A stretch of DNA of 64,000 nucleotides. Source: Rhinopithecus roxellana (taxonomy: Eukaryota; Chordata; Mammalia; Primates; Cercopithecidae). Within the stretch, counting starts at the first letter, position 1; each line of letters opens with the position of its first letter. Shown here in pieces: positions 1-12,515 of the stretch. The notes under the pieces were generated by a model that was not told the origin of the DNA, ran no database searches, and saw only the letters and a list, made by a program, of their open reading frames with translations. Location: positions 122,782,978-122,846,977 of the forward strand of contig NC_044553.1 of NCBI RefSeq assembly GCF_007565055.1. Direction: 5' to 3'. The position numbers and the translations under genes were made by a program.

Positions 1-1300
1 CTCCCCCTTTCCTGTGAGCTGAGCTCCAGTGATTGTTATCTCTCTTCTGGGTCTAGCCATCCAGCAAGTCTGCCTGGCTCCAGGCTGGCACTGGGGGCTG
101 TCTGCACAAAGTCCTGTGATGTGAACCATCTATGGGTCTCTCAGCCATGAATCCCAGCACCTGTTCCAGTGGAGGTGGCAGGGGGGTGAAATGGACTCTG
201 TGAACGCTCTTAGCTTCGGTGGTTTAATGTTCTGTTTTTGTGCCGGTTGGCCTCCTGCCAGGAGGTAGCGCTTTCGAGAGAGCGTCAGCTGTGCTGTTAC
301 GGAGAGGGACCAGCAGTGGGTGGGACCCTAGAACTCCCACGAGTATATGCCCTTTGTCCTCAGCTACCAGAGTAGGTAGGGAAGGACCATCATTTGGGGG
401 CAGGGCTAGGCGTGTCTGAGCTCAGACTCTCCGTTGGGTCTTGCTGTGCTGAGGCTGCTGTGGGGACTGGGGGTGAGGTTCCCAGGTCAATGGAGTTGTG
501 TTCCTGGGAGGATTATGGCTGCCTCTGTTGAGTCATGCAGGCTGTCAGCACAGTGGGGGCAATTCGGCAGTCACAGGCCTCACCCAGCTCCCACACAATC
601 TGAAGGGCTGATCTCACTTCCACCATGTCTCTGCTAACGGCACCGAGTTTGTTTCCAGGCAGTGGGCAAGCAGAGCTGAGGACTTACCCAAGGCTACCCA
701 CCTCCCAGCTGCAAAAGACAAGGGCTTTAGTTCCTCGCCATCCTGTGGAGCTTGCAGGTCAGATTTGCGCCCTCCCCCGAGGTCTGGCCGGGAGGCTCTT
801 GCCCAGTTCAAATTGTTACAAAGTTCAGCTTGAGACTTCCTTTTCCTTGGCCTCTGACTGCCCCCGGATCCCTGTGGTGCCAGGCAGGATGGCCTGCTTG
901 GGACCCAGCGAGCTCCCAGGGCCTTTCCCACTGCTTCCTCTACCCCTGTATTTCTCTCAGCTCTGTGAATTGACTACTCAGCTCTAGGTAAGGTCGGGAT
1001 TGTCTCCCACAAACTAGACCTTCAGTTTCCCCAGTGGGAGTGTGTGTCTGGGGGCAGAGGATCTCCCTTTCCTGCTTCTGCAGTTTGGGCACTCACAGTA
1101 TTTGGGGTGTCTCCCCGGTCCTGCAGGAGCAATCTGCTTCTTTCAGAGTGTCTGTGGGTCCTCTCGGGGTTCCTGGTTTGTTCCTGCAGTCATTCTGGAG
1201 CTAAAATTCATGATGCAAGCTTCCGCACACTGCTCTGTTCTTCCCAGTTGTAGCTACAATCTAGTTGTGCCTCACGTCCACCATCATCTTTTAAAATATT
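1..1300 (-). mobile_element. 5'UTR of an antisense primate L1 (L1P type), truncated by window edge
   Basis: Read on the minus strand, this GC-rich stretch resembles the long 5'UTR of older primate L1 elements (L1PB/L1PA-old class): a run of Gly/Pro-rich non-coding sequence about 1.3 kb long. The 5' end lies near 1300 and the element would continue leftwards into ORF1 outside the window. Short open frames here are 5'UTR shadows. Subfamily assignment is from memory of the consensus. Confidence 0.65.
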
Positions 1301-1346
1301 GCTTCTGTCACATCCTGTATATTCTTCCTTCTGGAACTCAGCTATA

Positions 1347-1501
1347 GCTGGTCACTGACTTATGATAGTTCGACTTATGATTTTTCAGCTTTATAATAGG
1401 CTTATTGGGGTATTACATGAATTTTCAACTCACAGTATTTTTGACTTAGGATGGGTTTGTTGGGACGTAACTCCATGGTAAGTTGAGGAGCTTCTGTGCA
1501 C
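1347..1501. mobile_element. Tigger-like non-autonomous DNA transposon fragment
   Basis: The left end carries 'gacttatgatagttcgactt' and the right end carries 'gggacgtaactccatggtaa'. These are degenerate inverted termini of the kind seen in short TcMar-Tigger derivatives with 'cgacttacgatgg' motifs. The family name is uncertain. Confidence 0.4.
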
Positions 1502-1793
1502 GTGTGTCGAAAAGCCGCTTTCCCATGCTTATGCCTATGGCCTTGTACTTTAATCTCTCATTCCACGCCTCCACTTCCCACTGTGTGTCTGTGTATCTGC
1601 ATGTCTGTAAGTCTGCTTCAAACTGAATATTTTCTTCTGAATTTATCTTTCACTTTATTTATTCTCTTCTCTTGATTGCCCAGTCAGCTCTTAACCATAT
1701 GCACCGAGTTCTTATTTTTAGTTCATCTATTTTTCAGTTCTAGACTGGACTTATTTTTATGTTTCTCAGTTCAATTCTCTGCCAAAATTCTTT

Positions 1794-2085
1794 TTTTCTC
1801 TCTCTCTCTTTGAGATGGAGTCTCGCTCTGTCTCCAGGCTGGAGTGCAGTGGCTCAGTCTCAGCTCACTGCAACCTCTCCTTGGTTCAAGCGATTCTCCT
1901 GCCTCAGCCTCCCAAGTAGCTGGGACTACAGGCACGCGCCACCACGCCCAGCTAATTTTTGTATTTTTAGTAGAGATGGGGTTTCACCATGTTGGCCAGG
2001 ATGGTCTCGATCTCCTGACCTCGTGATCTGCCTGCCTCAGCCTCCCAAGGTGCTGGGATTACAGGCGTGAGCCCGTGTAACCAGC
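1794..2085 (-). mobile_element. Alu (S/Y type), antisense
   Basis: Full-length Alu read on the minus strand: T-rich tail first, 'gctgggattacaggcgtgag' at the far end. It is flanked by a 12-bp direct repeat ccaaaattcttt at 1782-1793 and 2086-2097, which is its target-site duplication. The B box region is recognisable. Confidence 0.95.
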
Positions 2086-2130
2086 CCAAAATTCTTTAAC
2101 ATCTACATACTAAATACAATTATTTTAAAC

Positions 2131-2465
2131 TATAATCATGCATCACTTAATGATGGAGACACATTCTAAGAAATGCATTGTTAGGCAACTTCCCTACTGT
2201 GCAGACATCACAGAGTAGATTTATACAAACCTACTACACACCTAGGCTATATGGTATAGCCACTGTTCGTAAGTTACAAACCTGTACAGCATGTTACTGC
2301 ACTCAATACTGTAGGTAACTGTAAGACAATACTAAGTATTTGTGTGTGTATCCTATATAAATATAGAAAAGGTAATACATTGCACTAGAACATGATGGCA
2401 CCTTCAACATCACTAGGCAATAGGAATTTTTCAGCTCCGTTTTAAACTTATGGGACCACTGGTAA
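2131..2465 (-). mobile_element. Tigger-family non-autonomous DNA transposon
   Basis: It starts with 'catgcatcacttaatgatgg' and runs through 'ctactacacacctaggctat' and 'tacagcatgttactg', a signature shared with the elements at 16716-17957 (opposite orientation) and about 19350-19685. The right terminus is eroded after 'atgggaccact'. It looks internally deleted, with no coding potential. Confidence 0.7.
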
Positions 2466-5372
2466 TTTTAATTGGGTCTTGGATATTATATATTAAGATT
2501 TTGAGGTATAATTTTAGGCTATGAGCGATTTTATTTTTTTTCCTGAGAAAGTGAAGTTTGCTTATTTTAGGCAACCAAGATAGGGACTTTAGTAATCCAA
2601 GACCACTTTAAGCCAATCAGGTATTTAAGTTATTTGAAGCTGAACTTAATTCCCTACTATGGCTGCTTTATTTTTAGTTTACTCTGACTCTTGGGGTATA
2701 GCCCTTCAAGTTCCGAGCCAAAAGCCTGGGGTGTTGGCCAAGCTTTGTTCTTCATTGAGGGCCCTGAATTCTAGTTTCTATCTGCCCATATCCATAAGAC
2801 TTGTTGAAAGCTCTGTTCAGCTCCCCAGCCTCTCACTGCTTTTATCACTGGCAATATTCCCAATGGGGAAAGTAACTCCAAATGCTAGTTTGTGTCTCTT
2901 GTCTCTAATCCTCTCCTAGTTCTTAGCCTTAACATTCCTCACTACCTTTGTACTCTCTGATGTCATCAAACAGATATCTTTCTTACATTTTGCCATGTTT
3001 CCTAGTTATTCCAATGTCAGTATTGTTGTAAAACAACCTACTCCAGCATTTCCAGAAGCAAAACTCCCTGGGGCCGTTTGAACGTATTTACTGTGCTATC
3101 ACTGATAAACACTTACTTCAATGCTGGAATAAGCGGACAGTAACAGTTTAGTGAAAGAAAATTTTTATTAAAGAATTCTAAACTGATTTAGATGATATAT
3201 AATGTCAGCATTATATAACTAATCTTGAAATAAAATATTATTACTTACACATGAAAAAAAGTGTTTGTATATATTACCGATTTAATGCCTAGAGCGTATC
3301 TGGTTTTATCAGTTGAATAAAGGGCTGCTGACTGCCGAAACAGAAGTCGTGCATTAGACAGTTAATGTGACAGATGTTGACATCAGCTTTGTAGTGTTAC
3401 CGTTTACACAGATGAATTTGGTGCAGGATGTGTATTTCCATTACTGTCTGACTTAGTACATATTTGCAGTGTAGGGAACAGATTATCTGCTATTGTTTAC
3501 ATTTTACTAGTTATACTAGAAAACCCAGTTAACTTTGTTATTCATCCATTTCTGACTAATTTATTTGAAACAACTCCAAAAGCCACCAATATTAAGAAGT
3601 GACTCCCATGTTGGGAATGTAACATTTTTCAAGCTACTACTTCTGTGCACGGTCACGTGTGTGTTCATAACGGAGGCCTCTGAACCTGCCTCAGTTCTGC
3701 ACCACTTGTCTCTCCCTCCCCTGAGGCTAAAGCACACCTGCCAGAACTTTGCACATGAAGATGGTAAAATAGTTACACAAAGTTTCACAACAGCCCTGCG
3801 TATCTAGCAAGAGTTGTTTATGGGAAATATAGGTTATTCTGCATTTACGCTGAGCCAAAAATTACAAGCAAAGAGCAACTGTGACGGGGGTGTGAGGCCA
3901 CATGCAGATCGCTGGATCCAAACCAAAGATACTGGTTGGAGGTCATCTAGCTGTTTGATTTTGGTTGTGGTAAATTAGGTTTGCTTTTCATAATGTTCTT
4001 CTCAAATGGACCCTGGACTCGAAGAGTATATAGAAAGGCCTGTTGATGTTGGCATTTGTGGTTCCCCCCAGGCTCCAGCAGAAGTGGTTCACCGGTTAGA
4101 ATGGGAGCTCTGTCCTTTGTCACTCCCTGTCCACGGGCACAGTGGCACAGTCTCCCCGGTGGCTGGAGACAGGGCATGGAAAGAGCAGGGCCTGCTCAGG
4201 AGCAGAGAGGCCGGCTCTTGCATGCAGCCCTGTAGCGAGGTTACAGGAATGCAGTCACTGGAGTTGCTTACGTAACCAACAGTCTGTGTGGCCTGAGGCA
4301 TAGATTAAGCCATTTAAGAAAATGAGTCTGAAAAAATAACTGATTGTTCTCTGCTTTAATCAATTTGTTCCATGATTGCAGGCTACAATGGAGAGTGAGC
4401 ACGGAGGCGCCCCCTAACGGCTTTGCCCAATAGGAAGCCCCTCACAGCCAGGGCAGTTTCCATGCTGTTAGTTGGAGCCACTCCCTGACCTACCCAGTTA
4501 GGGTGCAGGCCCAGAGGCCACCAAGGAGAATCAGCCGTCCACCCACCCCAGAGGACCCAGGGTGATGTTTCAGAGGAGAGCAACTCAGGTGCCAAACGCC
4601 AGTGGTCCCATGGGACCGGATGCGTGGCCACTGTCCCCAGTGCACCCCTATGTGTCCAGAGTGGCCCTTACATTCCTTTGATGCAGGGTCCTTGATGTCT
4701 GTGGCTGCGATAGAGGGAGCCAGAATGATGGATGGCCTCACGCTGTGCACACACAACCCAACACACACCTGCCACACACGCCACACAACATATTTACCAC
4801 CCATTCCCCCTGCACACCCACACGCACCCATTCTACACAGCACATAGAGAGTAAGTTCTAACTCCCACCCAAAATGCAAATTCTCTCATCAAAAGCAAAC
4901 TAAAATCAAATATAAAAGCAAAGAAACAAACAGTTGTGGACGGCCCTCCTTTCTCCTGGCCTGACCATGCGTCCTAGCCACACTGCACCCAGAGCAGAGC
5001 CTGTATTCCGCCCTGTGCCTCCCAGGCTGCTCTGCTCATCACACCTGTTGCTTGTAGAAGCTTCTGGCTCCCTGATGGCTCAGTGAGACCCAGAGTCTCA
5101 TGCAGGACCTCCTTTCCAGTCCAGTAGCCAGTCTGGACTCCACGGCACAGAGGTGAGGGGCACAGCTTTGCCACACAGCCTGAGCACACTTGCCCATCTT
5201 GTTGAGCTTCTCAGCCCACCCTGCCCTGGAAGTCCTCCCCTGGGCTTCTGAGTGGGAGCCACAGGTTGTCCTCTGACCCACTTCTCTGGCCACATGCATG
5301 AGCCGGTTTACTAACCTAACGCACTTTATGTAAAGGCACTGCTCTAGCAGCTATTTGCAAGTAGTTTTGTGA
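2466..5372. other. Intronic sequence without recognised features apart from a CA-rich patch
   Basis: About 2.9 kb of mixed-composition sequence. I see no convincing exon, RNA gene or young repeat. Ancient diverged repeats may be present that I cannot recognise by eye. Confidence 0.5.
4744..4842. repeat. CA-rich low-complexity repeat
   Basis: An imperfect run of CACA, CCACAC and ACACCC words, about 100 bp, including 'acacacaacccaacacacac'. The open frame read through it is a composition artefact. Confidence 0.7.
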
Positions 5373-5618
5373 AGCAACTGAATAGTTTTCTTTCTTTCTT
5401 TTTTTTTTTTTTTTGTTATACTTTAAGCTCTGGGATACATGTGCAGAATGTGCAGTTTTGTTACATAGGTATACACGTGCCATGGTGGTTTGCTGCACCC
5501 ATCAACCTGTCACCTACATTAGGTATTTCTCCTAATGCTATCCCTCTCCAAGGCCCCCCACTCCCAACAGGCCCCGATGTGTGATGTTCCCTGCCCTGTG
5601 TCCATATGTTCTCATTAT

Positions 5619-8600
5619 TCAACTCCCACTTATGAGTGAGAACATGCAGTGTTTGGTTTTTTGTTCTTGTGTTAATTTGCTGATAATAGTGGTTTCCAGC
5701 TTCATCCATGTCCCTGCAAAAGACATGAACTCATCCTTTTATATGACTGCATAGTATTCCATGGTGTGTATGTGCCACATTTTCTTTATCCAGTCTATCA
5801 TTGATGGACATTTGGGTGGGTTCCAAGTCTTTGCTATTGTGAACAGTGCCACAATAAACATATGTGTGCATGTGTCTTTATAGTAGAATGATCTGTAATC
5901 CTTTGGATATATGCCCAGTAATGGATTGCTGGGTCGAATGGTATGTCTAGTTCTAGATCCTTGAGGAATCGCCATACTGTCTTCCACAATGGTTGAACTA
6001 GTTTACATTCCCACCAACAGTGTAAAAGCGTTCCTATTTCTCCACATTCTCTCTAGCATCTGTTGTTTCCTGACTTTTTAATGATTGCCATTCTAACTGG
6101 TGTGAGATGGTATCTCATTGTGGTTTTGATTTGCATTTCTTTAATGAGCAATGATGAGCTTTTTTTCATATGTTTGTTGACCACATAAATATCTTCTTTT
6201 GAGAAGTGTCTATTCATATAATTCACCCACTTTTTGATGGAGTTGTTTGTTTTTTTCTTGTAAATTTGTTTAAGTTCTTTGTAGATTCTGGATATTAGCC
6301 CATTGTAAGATAGATAGATTACAAAACTTTTCTCCCATTCTGTAGGTTGCCTGTTCACACTGATGATAGTTTCTTTTGCTGTGCAGAAGCTCTTTAGTTT
6401 AACTAGATCGCATTTGTCAATTTTGGCTTTTGTTGCCATTGCTTTTAGTGTTTTAGACATGAAGTCTTTGCCCATGCCTATGTCCCGAATGGTATTCCCT
6501 AGGTTTTATTCTAGGATTTTTATGGTTATAGGTCTTATGTTTAAGTCTTTAATACATCTTGAATTAATTTTTGTGTAAGGTGTAAGGAAGGGGTCCAGTT
6601 TCAGTTTTCTGCATATGGCTAGCCAGTTTTCCCAACACCATTTATTAAATAGGGAATCCTTTCCCCATTGCTTGTTTGTGTCAGGTTTGTCAAAGATCAG
6701 ATGGTTGTAGATGTGTGATGTTATTTCTGAGGCGTCTATTCGGTTCCATTGGTCTATATATCTGTCTTGGTACCAGTGCCATGCTGTTTTGGTTACTGTA
6801 GCCTTGTAGTGTAGTTTGAAGTCAGGTAGTGTGATGCCTCCAGCTTTGTTCTTTTTGCTTAGAATTGTCTTGACTATGCAGGCTCTTTTTTGGTTCCATA
6901 TGAAATTTAAAGTAGTTTTTTCCAATTCTGTGAAGAAAGTCAATGGTAGCTTGATGGGGATAGCATTGAATCTATAAATTACTTTGGGCAGTGTGGCCAT
7001 TTTTGTGATATTAATTCTTCCTGTCCATGAGCCTGGAATGTGTTTCCATTTGTTTGTGTCCTGTCTTATTTCCTTGAACAGTGGTTTGTACTTCTCCTTG
7101 AAGAGGTCTTTCACATCCCTTATAAGATGTATTCCTAGATATTTTATTCTCTTAGTAGCAATTGTGAATGGGCATTCACTCATGATTTGGCTCTCTGTCT
7201 GTTATTGGTGTACAGGAATGCTTGTAATTTTTGCACATTGATTTTTTATCCTGAGACTTTGCTGAAGTTGCTTATCAGCTTAAGGAGATTTAGGGCTGAG
7301 ATGGTGGGGTTTTCTAAATATACAATCATGTTATCTGCAAACAGAGACAGTTTGACTTCCTCTTTTCCTATTTGAAAACCCTTTATTTCTTTCTCTTGCC
7401 TGATTACCCGGGCTAGAACTTCCAATACTATGTTGAATAGGAGTGGTGAAAGAGGGTATCCTTGTCTTGTGCTGGTTTTCAAAGGTAATGCTTCCAGTTT
7501 TTGCCCATTTAGTATGATATTGGCTGTGGGTTTGTCATAAATAGCTCTAATATTTTGAGACACATTCCATTGATACCTAGTTTATTAAGAGTTTTTACCA
7601 TGAAGGGGTGCTGAATTTTGTCGAAGGCCTTTTCTGTATCTATTGAGATAATCATGTGATTTTTGTCATTGGTTCTGTTTATGTGTTGGATTGCATTTGT
7701 TGATTTGCATATGTTGATCCAGCCTTGAATCCCAGGTATGAAGCCAACTTGATCATGGTGGACAAGCTTTTTGATGTGCTGCTGGATTCGGTTTGCCAGT
7801 ATTTTATTGAGGATTTTTTTCCATCGATGTTCATCAGAGATATTGGCCTGAAATTTTCTTTTTTTGTTGTGCCTCTGCCAGGTTTTGGCCTCAGGATGAT
7901 GCTGGCCTCATAAACTGAGTTAGGGAGGATTCCCTCTTTTTCTCTCATTTGGAATAGTTTCAGAAGGAATAGTACCAGTTCCTCTTTGTACCTTTGGTAG
8001 AATTCGGCTGTGAATCCATCTCATCCTGGACTTTTTCTGGTTGGTAGACAATTACTGCCTCAATTTCAGAACTTGTTATTGGTCTATTCAGGGATTCAAC
8101 TTCTTCCTGGCTTAGACTTGAGAGGGTGTATGTGTCCAGGAATTTATCCATTTCTTCTAGATTTTCTAGATTTTCTAGTTTATTTGCATAGAAGTGTTTA
8201 TAGTATTTTCTGATGGTAGCTTCTATTTCTGTCAGATCAGTAGTGATATCCCCTTTATCATTTTTCTTTGTGTTTATTTGATTCTTCTCTTTTTCTTCTT
8301 TGTTAGTCTGGCTAGTTGTCTATTTTGTTGATCTTTTCAAAAAACCAGCTCCTGGATTCATTGATGTTTTTTTTTTCTTTTTTTGAAGGGTTTTTTGTGT
8401 CTCTATCTCCTTCAGTTCTGCTCTGATCTTAGTTATTTCTTGTCTTCTGCTAGCTTTTGAATTTGTTTGCTCTTGCTTCTCTAGTTCTTTTAATTGTGAT
8501 GTTAGGGTGTCAATTTTAGGTCTTTCCTGCTTTCTCTTGTGGGCATTTAGTGCTATAAATCTCCCTCTACACACTGCTTTAAATATGTGCCAGAGATTCT

Positions 8601-9447
8601 GGTACATTGTGTCATTGTTCTCATTGACTTCAAAGAGCATCTTTATTTCTGTCTTCATTTTGTTATTTACCCGGTAGTCATTCAGGAGCAGGTTGTTCAG
8701 TTTCCATGTTGTGTGGTTTTGAGTGAGTTTCTCAAGCCTGAGTTCTAATTTGATTGCACTGTGGTATGAGAGACTGTTATGATTTCTGTTGTTTTGCATT
8801 TGCTGAGGAGTGTTTTACTTCCAATTATGTTGTTAATTTTAGAAAAAGTGTGATGTGGTGCTGAGAAGAATATATATTCTGTTGATTTGAAGTGGAGAGT
8901 TCTGTATATGTCTATTAGGTCCTCGGTCCAGAGCTGAGTTCAAATCCTGAATATCCTTGTTAATTTTCTGTCTCGGTGATCTGTTTAATATTAACAGTGG
9001 AGTGTTAAGGTCTCCCACTATTATTGTGTGGGAGTCTAAGTCCTTTTGTAGGTCTCTAAGAACTTGCTTTATGAAACTGGGTGCTCCTGTATTAGGTACA
9101 TATATATTTAGGATAGTTAGCTCTTCTTGTTCCATTGATCCCTTTACCATTATGTAATGCCTGTCTTTGTCTCTTTAGATCTGTGTTGGTTTAAAGTCTG
9201 TTTTATCAGAGACTAGGATTGCAACCCCTGCTTTTTCTTTACTTTCCATTTCCTTGGTAAATATTTCTCCATCCCTTTATTTTGAGCCTATGTGTGTCTT
9301 TTTGCACATGAGATGGGTCTCCTGAATACAGCACACCAATGGGTCTTGACACTTTATCCAATTTGCCAGTCTGTGTCTTTTAATTGGGGCATTTAGCCCA
9401 TTTACATTTAAAGTTAATATTGTTATGTGTGAATTTGATCCTGTCAT
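5619..9447 (-). pseudogene. L1 ORF2 remnant (endonuclease/reverse transcriptase), disrupted
   Basis: The ORF2 start codon equivalent is at 9447-9445 and the terminal TGA at 5621-5619. The span of 3,829 nt is close to the usual length of about 1,275 codons, so gross structure is intact, but the frame changes several times and stops intervene. Visible pieces, in order, are the endonuclease region (about 9150-8840, 'TIIVGDLNTPL'), the linker (8799-8320), the reverse transcriptase (7563-7246) and the C-terminal domain (7183-6506, 6475-6053, 5987-5739). The reverse transcriptase active-site motif reads FADN instead of FADD at 7330-7335: the second catalytic Asp has become Asn. In an active element the protein nicks DNA and copies L1 RNA; this copy cannot make it. 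Confidence 0.9.
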
Positions 9448-9510
9448 TATGGTGCCACCTGGTTATTTTGCCTGTTTGTTGATGCAGTTTCTTCATAGTG
9501 TTGATGGTCT

Positions 9511-10534
9511 TTACAATTTGGCATGTTTTTGCAGTGGCTGGTACCGGTTGTTCCTTTCCATGTTTAGTGCTTCCTTCAGGAGCTCTTGTAAGGCAGGCTT
9601 GGTGGTGACAAAATCTCTCAGCATTTGCTTGTAAACTGTAAAGGATTTTATTTCTCCTTCATTTATGAAGTTTAGTTTGACTGGATATGAAATTCTGGGT
9701 TGAAAACTCTTTTCTTCAAGAATGTTGAATATTGGCCCCCATTCTCTTCTGGCTTGTAGGGTTTCTACTGAGAGATCCGCTGTTAGTCTGATGGGCTTCC
9801 TTTTGTGAGTAACCTGACCTTTCTCTTTGGCCACCCCTAACGTTTTTTCCTTCATTTCAACCTTAGTGAATCTGACGATTATGTGTCTTGGGGTTGCTCT
9901 TCTTGAGGAGTATCTTTGTGGTGTTCTCTGTATTTCCTGCATTTGAATGTTGGCCTGTCTTGCTAGGTTGGGGAAGTTCTCCTAGATAATATCTCGAAGA
10001 GTGTTTTCCAACTTGGTTCCATTCTCCCCGTCACTTTCAGGTACATCAATCAAAGGTAGATTTGGTCTTTTCACATAGTACCGTATTTCTTGGAGGCTTT
10101 GTTCATTCCTTTTCATTCTTTTTTCTCTAATCTTATCTACTTGCTTTATTTCATTAAGTTGATCTTTAATCTCTGGTATCGTTTCTTTGCTTGATCGATT
10201 CGCCTATTGATACTTGTGTATGCTTCACGAAGTTCTTGTGCTGTGTTTTCAGCTCCATCAGGTCATTTATGTTCTTCTCTAAACTGGTTGCTCTAGTTAG
10301 TAATTTGTCTAACCTTTTTTCAAGGTTCTTAGCTTCCTTGCATTGGGTTAGAACATGCTCCTTTAGCTCGGAGGAGTTTGTTATTACCCACCTTCTGAAG
10401 CCTACCACTGTCAATTTGTCACACTCATTCTCCATCCAGTTTTGTTCCCTTGCTGGAGTGGAGTTGTGATCCTTTGGAGAAGAGGTGTTTTGGTTTTTGG
10501 AATTTTCAGCCTTTTTGCCCTGGTTTCTCCCCAT
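9511..10534 (-). pseudogene. L1 ORF1 remnant (RNA-binding chaperone), frameshifted
   Basis: Begins with 'MGRNQGKKAENSKNQN' (Met at 10534) and continues through a coiled-coil-like segment ('LEKRLDKLLTRATSLEKNIN') to a stop near 10166. The C-terminal RNA-binding half is readable from 9942 to 9511 in another frame. The 1,024-bp span matches the usual length of about 340 codons but carries a net frameshift. In active L1 this protein coats L1 RNA as trimers. Confidence 0.9.
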
Positions 10535-11861
10535 CTTTGTGGATTTACTACCTTAGGTCTTTGATGTTGGTGACCTTCAGATGGGGTCTTTGAGTGGATG
10601 TGCTATTCCTTTCTGTTAGTTTTCCTTCTGACAGTCAGGCCCCTCTGCTGCAGGCCTTCTGGAGTTTGCTGGAGGTCCACTCCAGACCCTGTTTGCCTGG
10701 GCATTACCAGCGGAGGCTGCAGAATAGCAAAGATTGCTGCCTGTTCTTTCCTTTGGAAGCTTCCTCCCAGAGGGGCATCCGCCAGATGCCAGCCAGAGCT
10801 CTCCTGTATGAGGTGTCTGTTGGCCCCTCCTGGGAGGTGTCTCCCAGTCAGGATACACAGGGGTCAGGGACCCACTTGAGGAGGCAGTCTGACCCTTAGC
10901 AGAACTCAAACACTGTGCTGGGAGGTCCACCGCTCTCTTCAGAGCCATCAGGCAGGGACATTTAAGTCTACTGAAGCTGTACCCACAGCCACCCCTTCCC
11001 CCAGGTGCTCTGTACCAGGGAGATGGGAGTTTTTTCTGTAACTCCCTGACTAGGGCTGCTGCCTGTTTTTCAGAGGTGCCCTGCCCATAGAGGAGGAATC
11101 TAGAGAGGCAGTCCGGCCACTGCGGCCTTGCTGAGCTGTGATGGGCCCCATGCAGTTCGAACTTCCCAGTGGCTTTGTTTACGCTGTGAGGGTAAAACTG
11201 CCTACTCAAGCCTCAACAATGGCGGACGCCCCTTCCCCCACCAAGCTCAGGTGTCCCAGGTCGACCTCAGACTGCTGTGCTAGCAGTGAGAATTTCAAGC
11301 CAGTGCATCTTAGTTTGCTGGGCTCCATGGGGGTGGGACCCACCGAGCCAGACCACTTGACTTGCTGGCTTCAGCCCCCTTTCCAGGAGAGTGAACCGTT
11401 CTGTCTCTGGTGTTCCAGGCACCACTGGGGTATGGGAAAAAAAAAAAAAAAAAAAAAAAAACTCCTGCAGCTAGTTTTCTGTCAGCCTGAACAGCCACCC
11501 AGTTTTGTGCTTGAAACCCAGGGCTCTGGTGACATAGGCACTGGAAGGAATCTCCTGGTCTACGGGTTGCAAAGACCATGGGAAAAGTGCAGTATCTGGG
11601 CCAGAGTGTGCACAGTTCCTCAGGCTCAGTCCCTCACGGCTTCCCTTGCATAGGGGAGATAATGCCCTGACCCCTTGTACTTCCCGGGTAAGGCGGCACC
11701 CTGCCCTGCTTCAGCTCGCCCTCTGTGGGCTGCACCCACTGTCCAACCAGTCCCGATGAGATGAACCTGTACCTCAGTTGGAAATGCAGAAATCACCTGC
11801 CTTTTGCGTTGATCTCACTGGGAACTGCACACTGGAGTTGTTCTTATTCAGCCGTCTTGTC
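10535..11861 (-). promoter_or_regulatory. L1 5'UTR (ancestral internal promoter), decayed
   Basis: About 1.33 kb between the ORF1 start and the L1 5' end. The very 5' end on the minus strand reads 'caagacggctgaataag' (about 11843-11859), where active L1s have a YY1 motif with the core ATGG; here the core is ACGG. A 22-bp A run at 11440-11461 lies inside it. The long minus-strand open frame 11209-10616 lies wholly inside this UTR and is not considered a gene. Confidence 0.65.
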
Positions 11862-11882
11862 AGCAATCTGAATATAGTTTTC

Positions 11883-12515
11883 AACTGAAATCTTAGGGTA
11901 TGCCCACATGTCAAATAGGTGGAACTGCCCTAGCTGACTCCAAGCGGAAAACCTGAGCCTCCCCTAACCTAGGGGCAGCATCACCACCACAGAACTCCCA
12001 GGCTCTCCCAGACCAGGCTCCCTTGGCCATCACATAAACCTCCGGGGTCACTCAGCCCATCTCAGCCCTAGCCACAGGGGACTGGAAACACGCTGCTCTT
12101 CCTGTCTGAAAGCTCGAAAGTTTCCACTGCTTTTACTCACACCCACAGCCAGTCATCAGAAATCCTGCTGGCTCGCCTCAGAAGCCCAGCAGCCCCTGTG
12201 TGGGGGTCCACGGCCCAGGCTCCATGCCTCTTGCCTTGCCCACTGCTTCTGCTTTTCAGACAGCAGCCAGAGCCAAATGTAAAATAGAAGTCACTCAGTT
12301 TCTCCAAAAACAAGAAGGGCTGGGTTTGGTGGGTTACTGCTAGAAGCTGATTGGGGTTGCACTGAATCTCTGAGGACACAGGGGAGGACAGTCCTCCAGA
12401 AGAGAGCTGGAGGGCTTGCAGGGCCTGACTTCCAGCCACAGTGATTGGGTGATGTGAGCATACAATCGCATACACAGAGACCGTGTATCCCAGAACAGGA
12501 TGGAATCCAGAGAGA
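11883..12515. other. Intronic sequence, nothing recognised
   Basis: GC-moderate sequence between two L1s. I see no splice-bounded open frame and no familiar repeat, though an old LTR cannot be excluded. Confidence 0.4.

Larger units (their letters stand above)
5391..11861 (-). mobile_element. Full-length antisense LINE-1 (older L1PA class)
   Basis: A structurally complete L1 of about 6.47 kb in reverse orientation. The poly(A) tail appears as T-rich sequence at 5391-5415. It is followed, reading leftwards along the element's own sense, by 3'UTR, ORF2 (9447 to 5619), ORF1 (10534 to 9511) and a long 5'UTR up to 11861. Diverged target-site duplications flank it: 'agcaactgaatagttttc' at 5373-5390 matches 'gcaatctgaatatagttttc' at 11863-11882 apart from small indels. 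The 5'UTR word content and the internal homopolymer resemble the L1PA6-L1PA8 group, inferred from memory. Both reading frames are broken, so it is an inactive fossil. Confidence 0.93.

Noticed and set aside
1..1000. Possible CpG island or promoter at the left edge
   Set aside because: CpG is sparse for the GC content, and the sequence fits an antisense L1P 5'UTR.
10616..11209. 197-codon minus-strand open frame
   Set aside because: It lies entirely within the L1 5'UTR, has no recognised domain, and old L1 5'UTRs are GC-rich and often open by chance.
11138..11653. 171-codon plus-strand open frame antisense to the L1 5'UTR
   Set aside because: I considered an ORF0-like antisense L1 product, but the poly-Lys run comes from the A tract and I cannot match it to ORF0.
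5391..11861. Active L1 source element
   Set aside because: Both frames are shifted, stops are present, the reverse transcriptase motif is FADN, and the target-site duplications have diverged.
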